A DNA stretch of 64,000 nt, taken from Bradyrhizobium sp. 195 (GTDB taxonomy: Bacteria > Pseudomonadota > Alphaproteobacteria > Rhizobiales > Xanthobacteraceae). Within the stretch, counting starts at the first letter, position 1, and each line of letters begins with the position of its first letter. The stretch spans positions 3,844,001 through 3,908,000 of the forward strand of contig NZ_CP082161.1 of assembly GCF_023101665.1 (NCBI RefSeq). Reading direction: 5' to 3'. Positions 24,994 through 34,193 of this stretch are shown here, one piece after another. A program made the translations under genes and the position numbers. The notes under the pieces were generated by a model. The model saw nothing but the letters and a program-made list of their open reading frames with translations. It did not search any database and had not been told where the DNA came from.

Positions 24994-26196
24994 ATGCGAG
25001 CAAAGAACTATTTCGTCGGCGCGGCGTTTGCGCTGTTGGCGGGTGGCATGGCTCATTCGGCCATGGCGCAGGATATCAAGATCGGCGAGATCAACAGCTA
25101 TTCGCTGCTGCCGGCCTTCACCGAGCCCTACCGCAAGGGATGGCAGCTCGCGGTCGAGGAGGTCAACGCGGCCGGCGGCATCAATGGTAAGAAGCTCGTC
25201 GTCATCTCCAAGGACGACGGCGGCAAGCCGGCGGATGCGCAGACCGCGGCCAACGAGCTCGTGTCGAGCGAGGGTGTTGCGATGTTGACGGGCACGTTCC
25301 TGTCGAACATCGGCCTCGCGGTCAGCGACTTCGCCAACCAGAAGAAGGTGTTCTTCCTCGCGGCCGAGCCGCTGACGGACGCCATCACCTGGTCCAAGGG
25401 CAACAAATACACATTCCGTCTGCGCCCCTCCAACTACATGCAGGCGGCGATGCTGGTGGAAGCGGCGAGCAAGCTGCCGGCCAAACGCTGGGCGACGATC
25501 GCGCCGAACTACGAATACGGCCAGTCCGCGGTCGCGGTGTTCAAGAAGCTGATGTCGGAGAAGCGCCCGGACATCCAGTGGGTCGACGAGCAATGGCCGC
25601 CGCAGGGCAAGATCGACGCAGGCCCGGTGGTGCAGGCCGTTGCCGCCGCCAACCCGGAAGCGATCCTCAACGTCACCTTCGGCGCCGACCTCGTCAAGCT
25701 CGTGCGCGAAGGCAACACCCGCGGCCTGTTCAAGGGGCGCGAGGTCGTCTCCTTCCTGACCGGCGAGCCCGAATATCTCGATCCGCTCAAGGACGAGACG
25801 CCCGAGGGCTGGATCGTCACCGGCTATCCCTGGTACTCAATCAAGACTCCCGAGCATGACGCGTTCCTGAAGGCCTACCAGGCCAAGTACAACGACTATC
25901 CGCGTCTCGGCTCGATCGTCGGCTATCAGACCATCAAGTCGGCGGCTGCGATCCTGGCGAAGGCCGGCTCGAGCGATCCGGAGAAGCTGATCGCCGCGGC
26001 AGAAGGCCTCTCCGTGCCGTCGCCGTTCGGCGAGATCACCTTCCGCAAGATCGATCACCAGTCGACACTCGGTGCCTTCGTCGGCAAGACCGCGCTGAAG
26101 GACGGCAAGGGCGTGATGGTGGACTCGTCCTACAAGAAGGGCGCGGACTATCTGCCTGGCGATGCCGAAGTCGAGAAGCTGCGGCCGAAGGATTGA
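24994..26196 (+). CDS. ABC importer substrate-binding protein, branched-chain amino acid type
   Basis: This 400-residue periplasmic receptor starts at the ATG at 24994 (site GGTGGAGG upstream) with the signal MRAKNYFVGAAFALLAGGMA...AMAQ. The mature part is of the type I periplasmic-binding family (IKIGEINSYSLLPAFTEPYRKG, EEVNAAGGINGKKLVVISKD). It precedes the matching permease and two ATPase genes. Although named for branched-chain amino acids, many such receptors bind aromatic or heterocyclic acids. Being embedded in the nicotinate operon suggests nicotinate or a derivative as ligand. Confidence 0.9.
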   Translation: MRAKNYFVGAAFALLAGGMAHSAMAQDIKIGEINSYSLLPAFTEPYRKGWQLAVEEVNAAGGINGKKLVVISKDDGGKPADAQTAANELVSSEGVAMLTGTFLSNIGLAVSDFANQKKVFFLAAEPLTDAITWSKGNKYTFRLRPSNYMQAAMLVEAASKLPAKRWATIAPNYEYGQSAVAVFKKLMSEKRPDIQWVDEQWPPQGKIDAGPVVQAVAAANPEAILNVTFGADLVKLVREGNTRGLFKGREVVSFLTGEPEYLDPLKDETPEGWIVTGYPWYSIKTPEHDAFLKAYQAKYNDYPRLGSIVGYQTIKSAAAILAKAGSSDPEKLIAAAEGLSVPSPFGEITFRKIDHQSTLGAFVGKTALKDGKGVMVDSSYKKGADYLPGDAEVEKLRPKD

Positions 26197-26207
26197 TTCT
26201 CCGCTGC

Positions 26208-26268
26208 CGTAGGGTGGGTTAGCCCGCGGCTGCGCGAAGCGCAGTCCGCTGGCGTAACCCACCCTACG
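26208..26268. repeat. Intergenic inverted repeat, CGTAGGGTGGGTTA family
   Basis: Perfect 14-nt inverted arms CGTAGGGTGGGTTA (26208-26221) and TAACCCACCCTACG (26255-26268) enclose a 33-nt core that itself contains GCGCGAAGCGC-like dyads. It lies 11 nt after the receptor gene stop and before the permease, a usual place for an mRNA-stabilising or attenuating structure. Such a hairpin could set the receptor to permease ratio. Confidence 0.65.
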
Positions 26269-26333
26269 AAGCCACGACGCCTTTCCCCGCAAGAGCGGGG
26301 AGAGCTGAAATTCAGACCCAACCCGGACCGCCG

Positions 26334-28223
26334 ATGGCCTTTTATGTCGTACAGTTTCTGACCGGTCTCGCCAGCGCAGCGTCGCTGTTTCTGGTGGCCT
26401 CGGGCCTGTCGATCATCTTCGGCGTGACGCGGATCGTGAATTTCGCGCATGGCGCCTTCTACATGATCGGCGCCTACATCGCCTTCACGCTGACGGAGCG
26501 CCTGTCGGGTGCGCTCGGTTTCTGGGGCGCGATCGTGATGGCCGCGTTTGCCGTGGCCTTGATCGGCGTGCTCGTCGAGATGGTGCTGCTCCGGCGCATC
26601 TATCATGCGCCGGAGCTGTTCCAGCTGCTCGCAACCTTCGGCCTGACCCTGATGGTCGAGGATCTCGTCGTGCTGATCTGGGGGCCTGACGATCTCGTTG
26701 GTCGCCGCGCGCCGGGCTTCAAGGGCGCCATCGATTTCTTCGGCCAGAACATCCCGAGCTACGACCTGTTCCTGATCGTGCTCGGCCCGGTCGTGCTCGG
26801 CATTCTCTGGCTGCTGTTCCAGCGCACGCGGTGGGGCGTCTTGGTGCGCGCGGCGACGCAGGACCGCGATATGGTCGCAGCGCTCGGCGTCAACCAGAAA
26901 TGGCTGTTCACGTCGGTGTTCGCGGTCGGGGTCTTCCTGGCCGCGCTCGGCGGTGCGCTCCAGATCCCGCGCGATGCCGTGCATCATGCCATGGATCTGC
27001 GGATCATCGTCGAGGTCTTCGTCGTGGTCGTGATCGGCGGCCTCGGCAGCATCGTCGGCGCCTTCGTCGCAGCCGTGCTGGTCTCCGAGCTCAACGCCTT
27101 CGGCATCCTGATCTTCCCGAAGATTTCCATCATCCTGGTCTTCCTGGTGATGGCCGTGGTGCTGATCGTGCGACCCTGGGGCCTGTTCGGCAAGCCGGAG
27201 GCGCCCGCGCGCAAGACGCCGGGTCTCACCGTCAATCCCTGGCGGCCGTTGACATCGAATGAGCGGCTCGCCGCGCTAGCGGCACTCCTGATCGCGGCGA
27301 CGCTGCCGCTGTTCGCCGGCAATTATCTGCTCACCGTCGGCTCGGAGATCGCGATTTTCGTCATCTTCGCCGTCAGCCTGCACTTCCTGATGTCGGTCGG
27401 CGGGCTCGCGTCCTTCGGCCACGCCGCTTATTTCGGCCTCGGTGCTTATGGCGTCGCTTTCCTCGCCAAGATGGCGGGGCTGCCGATGATCGTCTGCCTG
27501 CTGCTCGGCCCGCTGCTCGGCTGCATGGGCGCCGCCGTGTTCGGCTTCTTCGCCGTGCAGCTCTCCGGCGTCTATTTCGCAATGCTGACGCTCGCTTTCG
27601 CGCAGATCGTCTGGTCGATCGCGTTCCAGTGGGTGAGTGTCACTGGCGGCGACAACGGCATTCTGGGCGTTTGGCCGGAAAAATGGGCGGCAAGCCCGTC
27701 GAACTTCTACTGGCTGGCGCTCGGCGTCGCCGCGCTGGTGACCGTCGCGCTGCGGGCCATGGTGTTCTCGCCGTTCGGCTATGCGCTCAGGGCCACGCGC
27801 GACTCGCTCCTGCGCACTGAAGCGATCGGCATCAACGCCAAGCGCATCCAATGGACCGCCTTCGTGATCGCCGGCACGACAGCCGGCATCGGCGGCGCGC
27901 TGTTCGCCTATCTCAAGGGCAGCGTCTTCCCTGACAATCTTGGCATCTCGCTGTCGGTCGATGCACTGGTCATGGTGCTGCTCGGCGGCGTCGAGACGGT
28001 GTCGGGCGCGGTGATCGGCGCCATCGTCTACAAGGCGCTGAACATCTGGCTGGTCAGTCAAACCGATCTGTCGAAGCTCGTGCTTGGCGGCTTCATCATG
28101 CTGATCGTCGTCGTCTTCCCCAAGGGCATCGTCGGCATGCTGGAGATGCTGGCGCAGCGTCGCAAGAAAGCATCGCCGCCCGGGTCCCCCTTGCTTGCCA
28201 AGCCGATCGAGTCCGCCGAATGA
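26334..28223 (+). CDS. Fused LivH-LivM type permease
   Basis: One 629-residue chain contains both inner membrane permease domains of a branched-chain-type ABC importer. The first half (about 1-290) is LivH-like, with SGLSIIFGVTRIVNFAHGAF and the cytoplasmic loop ATQDRDMVAALGVN. The second half (about 310-610) is LivM-like, with SVGGLASFGHAAYFGLGAYG and RATRDSLLRTEAIGIN. These domains are usually separate genes of about 300 residues each. About 16 membrane helices result. Its stop overlaps the start of the following ATPase gene by 4 nt. Confidence 0.92.
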   Translation: MAFYVVQFLTGLASAASLFLVASGLSIIFGVTRIVNFAHGAFYMIGAYIAFTLTERLSGALGFWGAIVMAAFAVALIGVLVEMVLLRRIYHAPELFQLLATFGLTLMVEDLVVLIWGPDDLVGRRAPGFKGAIDFFGQNIPSYDLFLIVLGPVVLGILWLLFQRTRWGVLVRAATQDRDMVAALGVNQKWLFTSVFAVGVFLAALGGALQIPRDAVHHAMDLRIIVEVFVVVVIGGLGSIVGAFVAAVLVSELNAFGILIFPKISIILVFLVMAVVLIVRPWGLFGKPEAPARKTPGLTVNPWRPLTSNERLAALAALLIAATLPLFAGNYLLTVGSEIAIFVIFAVSLHFLMSVGGLASFGHAAYFGLGAYGVAFLAKMAGLPMIVCLLLGPLLGCMGAAVFGFFAVQLSGVYFAMLTLAFAQIVWSIAFQWVSVTGGDNGILGVWPEKWAASPSNFYWLALGVAALVTVALRAMVFSPFGYALRATRDSLLRTEAIGINAKRIQWTAFVIAGTTAGIGGALFAYLKGSVFPDNLGISLSVDALVMVLLGGVETVSGAVIGAIVYKALNIWLVSQTDLSKLVLGGFIMLIVVVFPKGIVGMLEMLAQRRKKASPPGSPLLAKPIESAE

Positions 28224-29011
28224 GCGATGCACCCCCACTTCTTGCGGTCGAAGGTCTGACCAAATCCTATGGCGGCATTCATGCCGTGCGCGGCGTGTCG
28301 TTCTCGCTGCGCGCCGGCGAGATCCTGGCGCTGATCGGCCCGAACGGCGCCGGCAAGAGCACCTGCTTCGACATGCTCAACGGCCAGAACAAGCCCGATA
28401 CCGGCCATGTTCGCCTGCTCGGCGAAGACATTACGGCCAGGAAGCCGCGTGAGGTCTGGCGCCTTGGCGTCGGGCGAACCTTCCAGATCACCGCGACCTT
28501 TGCCACCATGACCGTGCGCGAGAACGTCCAGGTGGCGCTGATCTCGCACGGGAAGCAGCTGTTCAACCTCCTCGGCTCGGCACCGAACTTCGATCGCGGC
28601 GAGGCCGGCCGGCTGCTCGAGCTCGTCGGCATGGGCGGCTACGCGGATCGTCCGTGCGGCGAGCTCGCCTATGGCGACCTCAAGCGGCTCGAGCTTGCGG
28701 TGGCGCTCGCCAACCAGCCGAAGCTGCTCCTGATGGACGAGCCGACCGCGGGCATGGCGCCGCGCGAGCGGGTCGATCTGATGCGGCTGACCGCGCAGAT
28801 CGCCCGCGAAAAGTCGATCGGGGTGCTCTTCACCGAGCACGACATGGATGTGGTGTTCGAGCACGCCGACCGGATCATCGTGCTCAATCGCGGCACGCTG
28901 ATCGCCGAAGGCACGCCGGCCGAGGTGCGCGGCAATCCGCAGGTGCAGGCGGTCTATCTCGGCGAAGGCCTCGTCTATGATGCCCGCCACCGCGAGGGAG
29001 CCTCGGCATGA
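28220..29011 (+). CDS. LivG-type ABC importer ATPase
   Basis: This 263-residue ATPase has Walker A GPNGAGKST, a signature loop degenerated to LAYGDLKRLELA, Walker B LLLMDEPTAG and the LivG C-terminal extension (GEGLVYDAR). It forms the ATP-hydrolysing heterodimer with the next gene and drives import by the fused permease. ATGA overlaps at both ends (28220-28223 and 29008-29011) indicate tight translational coupling of the importer genes. Confidence 0.93.
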   Translation: MSDAPPLLAVEGLTKSYGGIHAVRGVSFSLRAGEILALIGPNGAGKSTCFDMLNGQNKPDTGHVRLLGEDITARKPREVWRLGVGRTFQITATFATMTVRENVQVALISHGKQLFNLLGSAPNFDRGEAGRLLELVGMGGYADRPCGELAYGDLKRLELAVALANQPKLLLMDEPTAGMAPRERVDLMRLTAQIAREKSIGVLFTEHDMDVVFEHADRIIVLNRGTLIAEGTPAEVRGNPQVQAVYLGEGLVYDARHREGASA

Positions 29012-29712
29012 AGCTGACCGTCGAGGGGCTCAACAGTCATTACGGCCCGGCGCATATCCTGTTCGACATCGGCTTCGAGGTCGGCGAGGGCGAGGTGGTG
29101 GCGCTGCTCGGGCGCAACGGCGCCGGAAAGTCGACGACGTTCCGCTCGATCGTCGGCCTCGTCGCGCAACGAACCGGCCGCATCATGTTCGAGGGCAAGG
29201 ACGTCTCGGCAAAACCGACCCATGAGATCGTCCGCGAGGGACTGGGCTATGTGCCGGAAGAGCGGCGCATCTTCACCGACCTGACGGTGGAGGAAAACCT
29301 TGAAGTCGGCCGCCAGCCGAAGCGTCCGAACGCTCCGCACTGGACCCGTGAAAAGCTGTTCACACTGTTTCCGAATCTGGGCGAGATGCGGGGCCGTCCG
29401 GGCGGCCGCATGAGCGGTGGCGAGCAGCAGATGCTCACCATCGCCCGCACACTGATGGGCAATCCGTCGCTGGTGCTGCTCGACGAGCCGTCGGAAGGCC
29501 TGTCGCCGAAGATCGTGGAACAGATGGTCGATGCCATCCTGACCATGAAGAAGGAGGGCGTCAGCATCGTCGTCTCCGAGCAGAATCTGCATTTCGCGCG
29601 GTTGATCTCCGATCGCGCCTACATCATCGAGCGCGGCCGCGTCTGCTTCGGCGGCACCATGGCCGAGCTCGACGCGCGTCCGGATATCCGCGACGCGCAT
29701 CTATCGTTGTGA
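29008..29712 (+). CDS. LivF-type ABC importer ATPase
   Basis: This 234-residue partner ATPase has Walker A GRNGAGKST, signature MSGGEQQML (the normal LSGGE with Met for Leu), Walker B VLLDEPSEGL and a switch His in VSEQNLHFA. Length and short C-terminus are typical of LivF. It completes the receptor, permease and two-ATPase importer of the nicotinate operon. Confidence 0.93.
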   Translation: MKLTVEGLNSHYGPAHILFDIGFEVGEGEVVALLGRNGAGKSTTFRSIVGLVAQRTGRIMFEGKDVSAKPTHEIVREGLGYVPEERRIFTDLTVEENLEVGRQPKRPNAPHWTREKLFTLFPNLGEMRGRPGGRMSGGEQQMLTIARTLMGNPSLVLLDEPSEGLSPKIVEQMVDAILTMKKEGVSIVVSEQNLHFARLISDRAYIIERGRVCFGGTMAELDARPDIRDAHLSL

Positions 29713-29737
29713 CGGCAAAGGGAAGGGCTGCGAGCGG

Positions 29738-30193
29738 ATGGCGAGAAGCGTCACGGCGAAGAAGAGCATCAAGCTGGCAAAGCCGCCTTACGTGCTCGAC
29801 GAGCAGGTCGGCTTCATCCTGCGCCAGGTCTGGCAGCGTCACAGTTCGATCTTCGCCCGCGATATCGGCACCAATTTGACGCCGACGCAATGGGCGGCAC
29901 TGTCGAAACTCGCCGAGACCGGGCCGTGCTCGCAGAACCAGCTCGGCCGGCTGACTGCGATGGACGTCGCCACCATCAAGGGCGTGATCGACCGCTTGAC
30001 GGCGCGCGGCCTGACCGAGACCAGCCAGGATCCCGAGGACGGACGGCGCCTGCTGGTGAGCCTCACGCGTGCCGGTCAGCAGGTTGCGGAGAAGGTCGCG
30101 CCGAATGCGCTCGCCATCACCCGAGAGACCCTGGCGCCGCTCGACGCCAAGGAGCGCGAGACGCTGATGGCGCTGTTGAACAAGCTGCGGTGA
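29738..30193 (+). CDS. MarR-family regulator, probable nicotinate-pathway repressor
   Basis: This 151-residue winged-helix protein of the MarR family has the recognition segment NQLGRLTAMDVATIKGVIDR, wing SQDPEDGRRLLVSLT and flanking dimerisation helices. It is the last gene of the reductase-importer operon. Pseudomonas nicotinate genes are controlled by the MarR protein NicR, which fits this location. The palindromes at 21827, 21978 and 34111 are the natural candidates for its operators. Ligand and targets are inferred. Confidence 0.87.
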   Translation: MARSVTAKKSIKLAKPPYVLDEQVGFILRQVWQRHSSIFARDIGTNLTPTQWAALSKLAETGPCSQNQLGRLTAMDVATIKGVIDRLTARGLTETSQDPEDGRRLLVSLTRAGQQVAEKVAPNALAITRETLAPLDAKERETLMALLNKLR

Positions 30194-30341
30194 GCGGCCA
30201 CTCAGATGACTGCCGCGGGCGCTGCGGCGCTGCCCCTGTGGCCGAATGGCGCTATGTTTCTCCTTTCGGATGTTGCTCTGCGGTCACACATGTTTGGGTA
30301 GAGATCTGATAATAATCCGCTCAAATACGGAGCGGGGAATC

Positions 30342-31748
30342 ATGAGGGGCCTACTAATCGGCGCGGCGCTGACGATGTCTTTGGTCGGCGCGGCCAAGGC
30401 GGCTGATTTGGGGAGGATGCCTGTGAAGGCGCCGGTAACGGCGACCCTCTACAATTGGACCGGCTTCTACGTTGGCGGCAATTTCGGATACGGCGTCGGC
30501 CACAATTCGAGCGAACCATTCCTGGGAGCCCCGCCAACTGATCGTGCGACACTCGCGCCCCGCGGCGTGCTGGCCGGCGTTCAGGGAGGTTATAATTGGC
30601 AGGTCAACAGTCTCGTCGTGGGCGTTGAGGCCGACTGGCAGTGGACCGATGAGCGCGATACCTACTGCTTCAGCTGCGCGGTTGCGATCGGCCGTGGGGT
30701 TGGCCAGGAGATTCCATGGTTTGGTACCCTGCGTGGTCGCGTCGGCTATGCCGCGGGGTCGGTGCTGTTTTACGCGACGGGCGGTGTCGCCTACGGCCAG
30801 ATCAAACAGATTATCGATTGCTGTTTTGGAGCTCCAACGGCCATCGTAAACAACACGAAAACCGGTTGGGTCGCAGGCGGCGGGATTGAAGCTGCACTGG
30901 CAGGGAACTGGACCGCGAAAGCGGAGTACCTGTACACGGACTTCGGCAATGTTTCGAACGTCCAGCTTATCCCGGTCGCTTTTGGCGGACCGGCCACACA
31001 GGTGGCGTCGGGTGATGTACGGAATCATGTCGGACGCGTAGGTGTGAACTATCGCTTTGGAGGGCAGGGCTACGTCCCGTCAGGCGGAGGGGCGAGTGCG
31101 TCGGCTTACAACTGGACAGGTGTCTATCTCGGCGGAAATTTGGGCTATGGCGTCGGGCGCAATGCAACGACCCAGGCGTTCGCCGGCGTTCTCACGGACC
31201 GCCTTACCATCGGGCCTGACGGCGTGCTCGGTGGCGGCCAGATTGGTTACAATTGGCAATCGGGAGCCGCCGTGATCGGTCTGGAAGGTGACATCCAGGG
31301 GACCGACCAGCGCGACACTATCTGCCGGCTGTGTCAGCCCACGGCGGGTTTCTTGTATCAGAACTTCACCCAGGAAGTATCCTGGTTCGCCACGGTGCGT
31401 GGCCGACTTGGATACGCGTCGGGTCCAGCCTTGTTCTACGTCACAGGTGGCGCTGCTTTCGGTGAAATCAAAACCACAGTGAACCAGCAAAGTCCCCCGC
31501 TAAACGCCACCTCGCAGTTTACCAACAGGAAGGCCGGCTGGACCCTTGGTGGTGGCGTCGAGGCCGCACTCCTGGGCAATTGGAGCGTCAAGGCCGAGTA
31601 TCTCTACCTGGATCTCGGCTCGATCTCACAGACCGTCATTGCTCCAGGCTTCACCGCTAGCACGTTGGTCAGCGATGTCCGAGATCATGTCGCCCGAGTT
31701 GGATTGAACTACAGGTTTGGTAGCAGTCCAGTGGTTGCCAAGTACTGA
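30342..31748 (+). CDS. Outer membrane beta-barrel protein, internally duplicated
   Basis: The product (468 residues from the ATG at 30342, site CGGAGCGGGGA) has a signal MRGLLIGAALTMSLVGAAKA and two copies of a porin-like barrel of the Omp25/RopB type. Copy 1 (about 35-240) opens YNWTGFYVGGNFGYGVGHN and copy 2 (about 250-460) opens YNWTGVYLGGNLGYGVGRN. Both have a paired-cysteine loop (DTYCFSC and DTICRLC), a WFGTLRGRVGYA or WFATVRGRLGYA strand, and end NYRFG. Family members normally have a single 8-strand barrel of about 200-250 residues, so this is a tandem fusion. Function in the envelope is presumably structural. Confidence 0.85.
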   Translation: MRGLLIGAALTMSLVGAAKAADLGRMPVKAPVTATLYNWTGFYVGGNFGYGVGHNSSEPFLGAPPTDRATLAPRGVLAGVQGGYNWQVNSLVVGVEADWQWTDERDTYCFSCAVAIGRGVGQEIPWFGTLRGRVGYAAGSVLFYATGGVAYGQIKQIIDCCFGAPTAIVNNTKTGWVAGGGIEAALAGNWTAKAEYLYTDFGNVSNVQLIPVAFGGPATQVASGDVRNHVGRVGVNYRFGGQGYVPSGGGASASAYNWTGVYLGGNLGYGVGRNATTQAFAGVLTDRLTIGPDGVLGGGQIGYNWQSGAAVIGLEGDIQGTDQRDTICRLCQPTAGFLYQNFTQEVSWFATVRGRLGYASGPALFYVTGGAAFGEIKTTVNQQSPPLNATSQFTNRKAGWTLGGGVEAALLGNWSVKAEYLYLDLGSISQTVIAPGFTASTLVSDVRDHVARVGLNYRFGSSPVVAKY

Positions 31749-32032
31749 GCCCCGAGCAGTTTCGTGGGCGAGCGCTTAGCAATGCCAACCAGCATCAGGG
31801 CTGTGGATCACGGGCCTTGTGCTAATGGCTCGCAGTCACCCCGCGCCGTGCTCGATGCCAAAGCGCGTGAGATCGGCTCGCCTGCGAAGGCGAGGGCGAG
31901 AAGTTTCGCTCCAATCCCAGGATCTCGGTCGCTGCGGATGGCCGGCTGGTGATCGAGAACGGTCCGGTCGGACAGGCCAAGCGGCAATTCTATGTGCGTT
32001 GTGAAATCCCGAGGCGGCGCTGACCGGGTCGA

Positions 32033-32722
32033 TCAGCTTTTTCCGGGCCATTTCGCCCGATAGCGGATCTCGCTTCCATCGCTGAGGCGCCGCCACGTTC
32101 CGAATTCCGGCGTATGGGGCGCTCTGGCCGACAATCCGATCGGGTAGATCCGGCTTGGCTGTCCCTCGATGTTCACGGCGAGTTGCCGGTGCGAGGTTCG
32201 AAAGGCGAGTTCGACTTCGCCCGTGATGACCGCTTGCTCGCCATCACGACGGAAGCCGGCTGGCGCCAGCTCGGCGGGCATGGTGTTGATGTCGGTTTGC
32301 AATTCGATGGCAATGGTTTGCGGTGAGGTCGGCGCTGCAATGCCAGGCGGAAGACGAACCTCAAACACGAGAAGGGGATTAGCCGCGTTAGGGTTGAGCC
32401 AGGGCGTTGCTGTCGCATATGCGTAAACAAGATAAGTGCCGGCAGCTGCGACGCAGAGGAGGGCGACGACGCCGAGCGACTTCAGGCTGTTGCGCGCGAC
32501 GCCTCCATTGCTTGCGCTCTTGCCTGGACGCGATACCAGCCAGCTGGCGAGCACCGCGCCGCCGATCGCGCCGATCGGAGAGTACACGAACAGGGCCAAC
32601 AGGCCCGATGTGATGGGGTCCGCCCGGTTGCCGAGATCGAGGAGAGAAAACAGCAGAAAGATCGCGACATAGCCCGCCACCGCACCGGCGACGCCGGCGG
32701 CAATCCGCGATGAACTCTTCAT
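32033..32722 (-). CDS. Three-helix membrane protein with periplasmic domain, unknown
   Basis: The ATG at 32722 has a GAGGAG site; a longer reading to 32743 adds seven residues. The 229-residue product has hydrophobic helices near residues 5-27, 35-60 and 82-103. A soluble domain of about 125 residues follows (NPLLVFEVRLPPGIAAP onward) with predicted beta structure. I do not recognise the family. It lies alone, 94 nt after the enamidase gene on the same strand, and could be cotranscribed with it, but no functional link is visible. Confidence 0.65.
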   Translation of the reverse strand: MKSSSRIAAGVAGAVAGYVAIFLLFSLLDLGNRADPITSGLLALFVYSPIGAIGGAVLASWLVSRPGKSASNGGVARNSLKSLGVVALLCVAAAGTYLVYAYATATPWLNPNAANPLLVFEVRLPPGIAAPTSPQTIAIELQTDINTMPAELAPAGFRRDGEQAVITGEVELAFRTSHRQLAVNIEGQPSRIYPIGLSARAPHTPEFGTWRRLSDGSEIRYRAKWPGKS

Positions 32723-32837
32723 GTCTCCTCGACGCTCCAGCAACGCACGGCCCTTGCCGGGCTGTCCGCATTAGACGCAGCAGGCAGGAGACCAGTTCAA
32801 CGTCTTCGAGCGGCCACAGCGCGCCGCCCCGGCCGCG

Positions 32838-34034
32838 TCACTTCGCCACGACCTCCGGCACCTTGCCGGCGGGCGGGGTGTTGCGGCTGCGCTGGGTGCG
32901 CACGATGCCGTCGATGATGGTCATGCCGATGCCCGGGAGATCGCCGAGCTGGACGCTCTCCAGGATGTTCTTGCCCGGCGAGTGCTGGGCCTTGTCCATG
33001 ATGACGAAATCGGCGGAGCGGCCGACTTCGATCAGGCCGCAGTCGAGCTCGCGCATCCGCGCCGTGTTGCCGGTGGCGAGACAAAACGCGATCTCGGCCG
33101 GCAGATCGCCGAGCGAGGACAGCATCGAGACCATGCGCAAGATGCCGAGCGGCTGCACGCCGGAGCCGGCGGGCGCATCGGTGCCGAGGATGACCCGGTG
33201 AAGGTCGCCCATCTCGCGCGCGGTGCGCAGCGTGAACAGCGCCGAGCGTTCATTGCCGTTGTGCACGAGCTCGAGGCCACGCTTGCAGCCCTCGCAGATG
33301 CAGCGGATCTGGTCGTCCGGCAGCGCCGTGTGGCCGCCGTTGATGTGGCCGACGACGTCGGTGTCGGCCTCCAGCACCACGTCCTTGTCGATCAGGCCGG
33401 AGCCGGGGATCGAGGGGCCGCCGGTATGGATCGTGCTCCGGATGCCATATTTGCGCGCCCAGCCGACCATCTTTCGCGCGGTCGGGCCGTCCTTGACGCC
33501 GCCGAGGCCGACTTCGCCGAGCAGCTTGACGCCGGCGGCGGCGAGCTCCTTGAAATCTTCCTCGACCATCTCGCATTCGATCACCGGCGCGCCAGCGTGA
33601 ACCTTCACGCCGCCAGGCCGCAGATTCCAGAATGCGCGCTGGGCGAAGATCGCCATTGCCTTGAGACCGACGACGTCGCGCGGGCGGCCGGGCATGTGTA
33701 CTTCGCCGGCCGAGATCATCGTGGTGACGCCGCCATGTAAATTGCTGTCGATCCAGCCGATCTGGTTCTGCCGGGGCGTCCAGTCGCCCGCGACCGGGTG
33801 GACGTGGCTGTCGATCAGGCCGGGCGCGACCGTGGTGCCGTTCGCCTCGACGATAGTGGTCGCGCCTTCGGTGTTGAGGTCCTTGAAGCGGCCGATCGCG
33901 GTGATCTTGCCGTTCTCGGCGACAATGGTGTCGCCGTCCAGGATCGGCTTTTCCAGGGCGCCGGACAGGATCAGGCCGATATTCCGGACCACGAGCTTCG
34001 AAGGTCCGGTGGCCTGGGGTGCGTCATGCGCCAT
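32838..34034 (-). CDS. ena: Enamidase, amidohydrolase superfamily
   Basis: This 398-residue metal hydrolase is expected to open the ring of 1,4,5,6-tetrahydro-6-oxonicotinate to give ammonia and 2-formylglutarate. It has the HxH metal motif (GLIDSHVHPVAGDW) and blocks that I recognise from the E. barkeri enamidase: LHGGVTTMISAG, GGVKVHAG, GEVGLGGVKD, HTGGPSIPGS, GHINGGHT, TDAPAGSGVQPLGILR and the C-terminal SRNTPPA. These go well beyond generic amidohydrolase likeness. The ATG at 34034 has a strong AAGGAG site. It is transcribed divergently from a ferredoxin reductase gene, with a composite palindrome between. Confidence 0.87.
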   Translation of the reverse strand: MAHDAPQATGPSKLVVRNIGLILSGALEKPILDGDTIVAENGKITAIGRFKDLNTEGATTIVEANGTTVAPGLIDSHVHPVAGDWTPRQNQIGWIDSNLHGGVTTMISAGEVHMPGRPRDVVGLKAMAIFAQRAFWNLRPGGVKVHAGAPVIECEMVEEDFKELAAAGVKLLGEVGLGGVKDGPTARKMVGWARKYGIRSTIHTGGPSIPGSGLIDKDVVLEADTDVVGHINGGHTALPDDQIRCICEGCKRGLELVHNGNERSALFTLRTAREMGDLHRVILGTDAPAGSGVQPLGILRMVSMLSSLGDLPAEIAFCLATGNTARMRELDCGLIEVGRSADFVIMDKAQHSPGKNILESVQLGDLPGIGMTIIDGIVRTQRSRNTPPAGKVPEVVAK

Positions 34035-34110
34035 GGAAGGAGCTCCTTATTCCTAACTGCAACGCTTCCGATCTTGGGCAGCCTTGACCCCGGGAGCAAG
34101 CAGGATTATT

Positions 34111-34140
34111 CATTAGTACACGAATGATCGTGTACAAACG
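34111..34140. promoter_or_regulatory. Composite operator between enamidase and ferredoxin reductase genes
   Basis: Inverted arms GTACACG (34116-34122) and CGTGTAC (34129-34135) are 6 nt apart. The right part read in reverse, CGTTTGTACAC, equals 11 nt of the nicA-side site, and ACGAATGAT (34120-34128) equals part of the reductase-side site. The left flank CATTAGTACA also matches the TetR-type operator at 16553-16561. One site could serve both divergent promoters. Confidence 0.6.
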
Positions 34141-34193
34141 ACGCATAGCTGCCCGCCTCGAAAACCGCAATTGACGCGACACGGATAGGTGAG

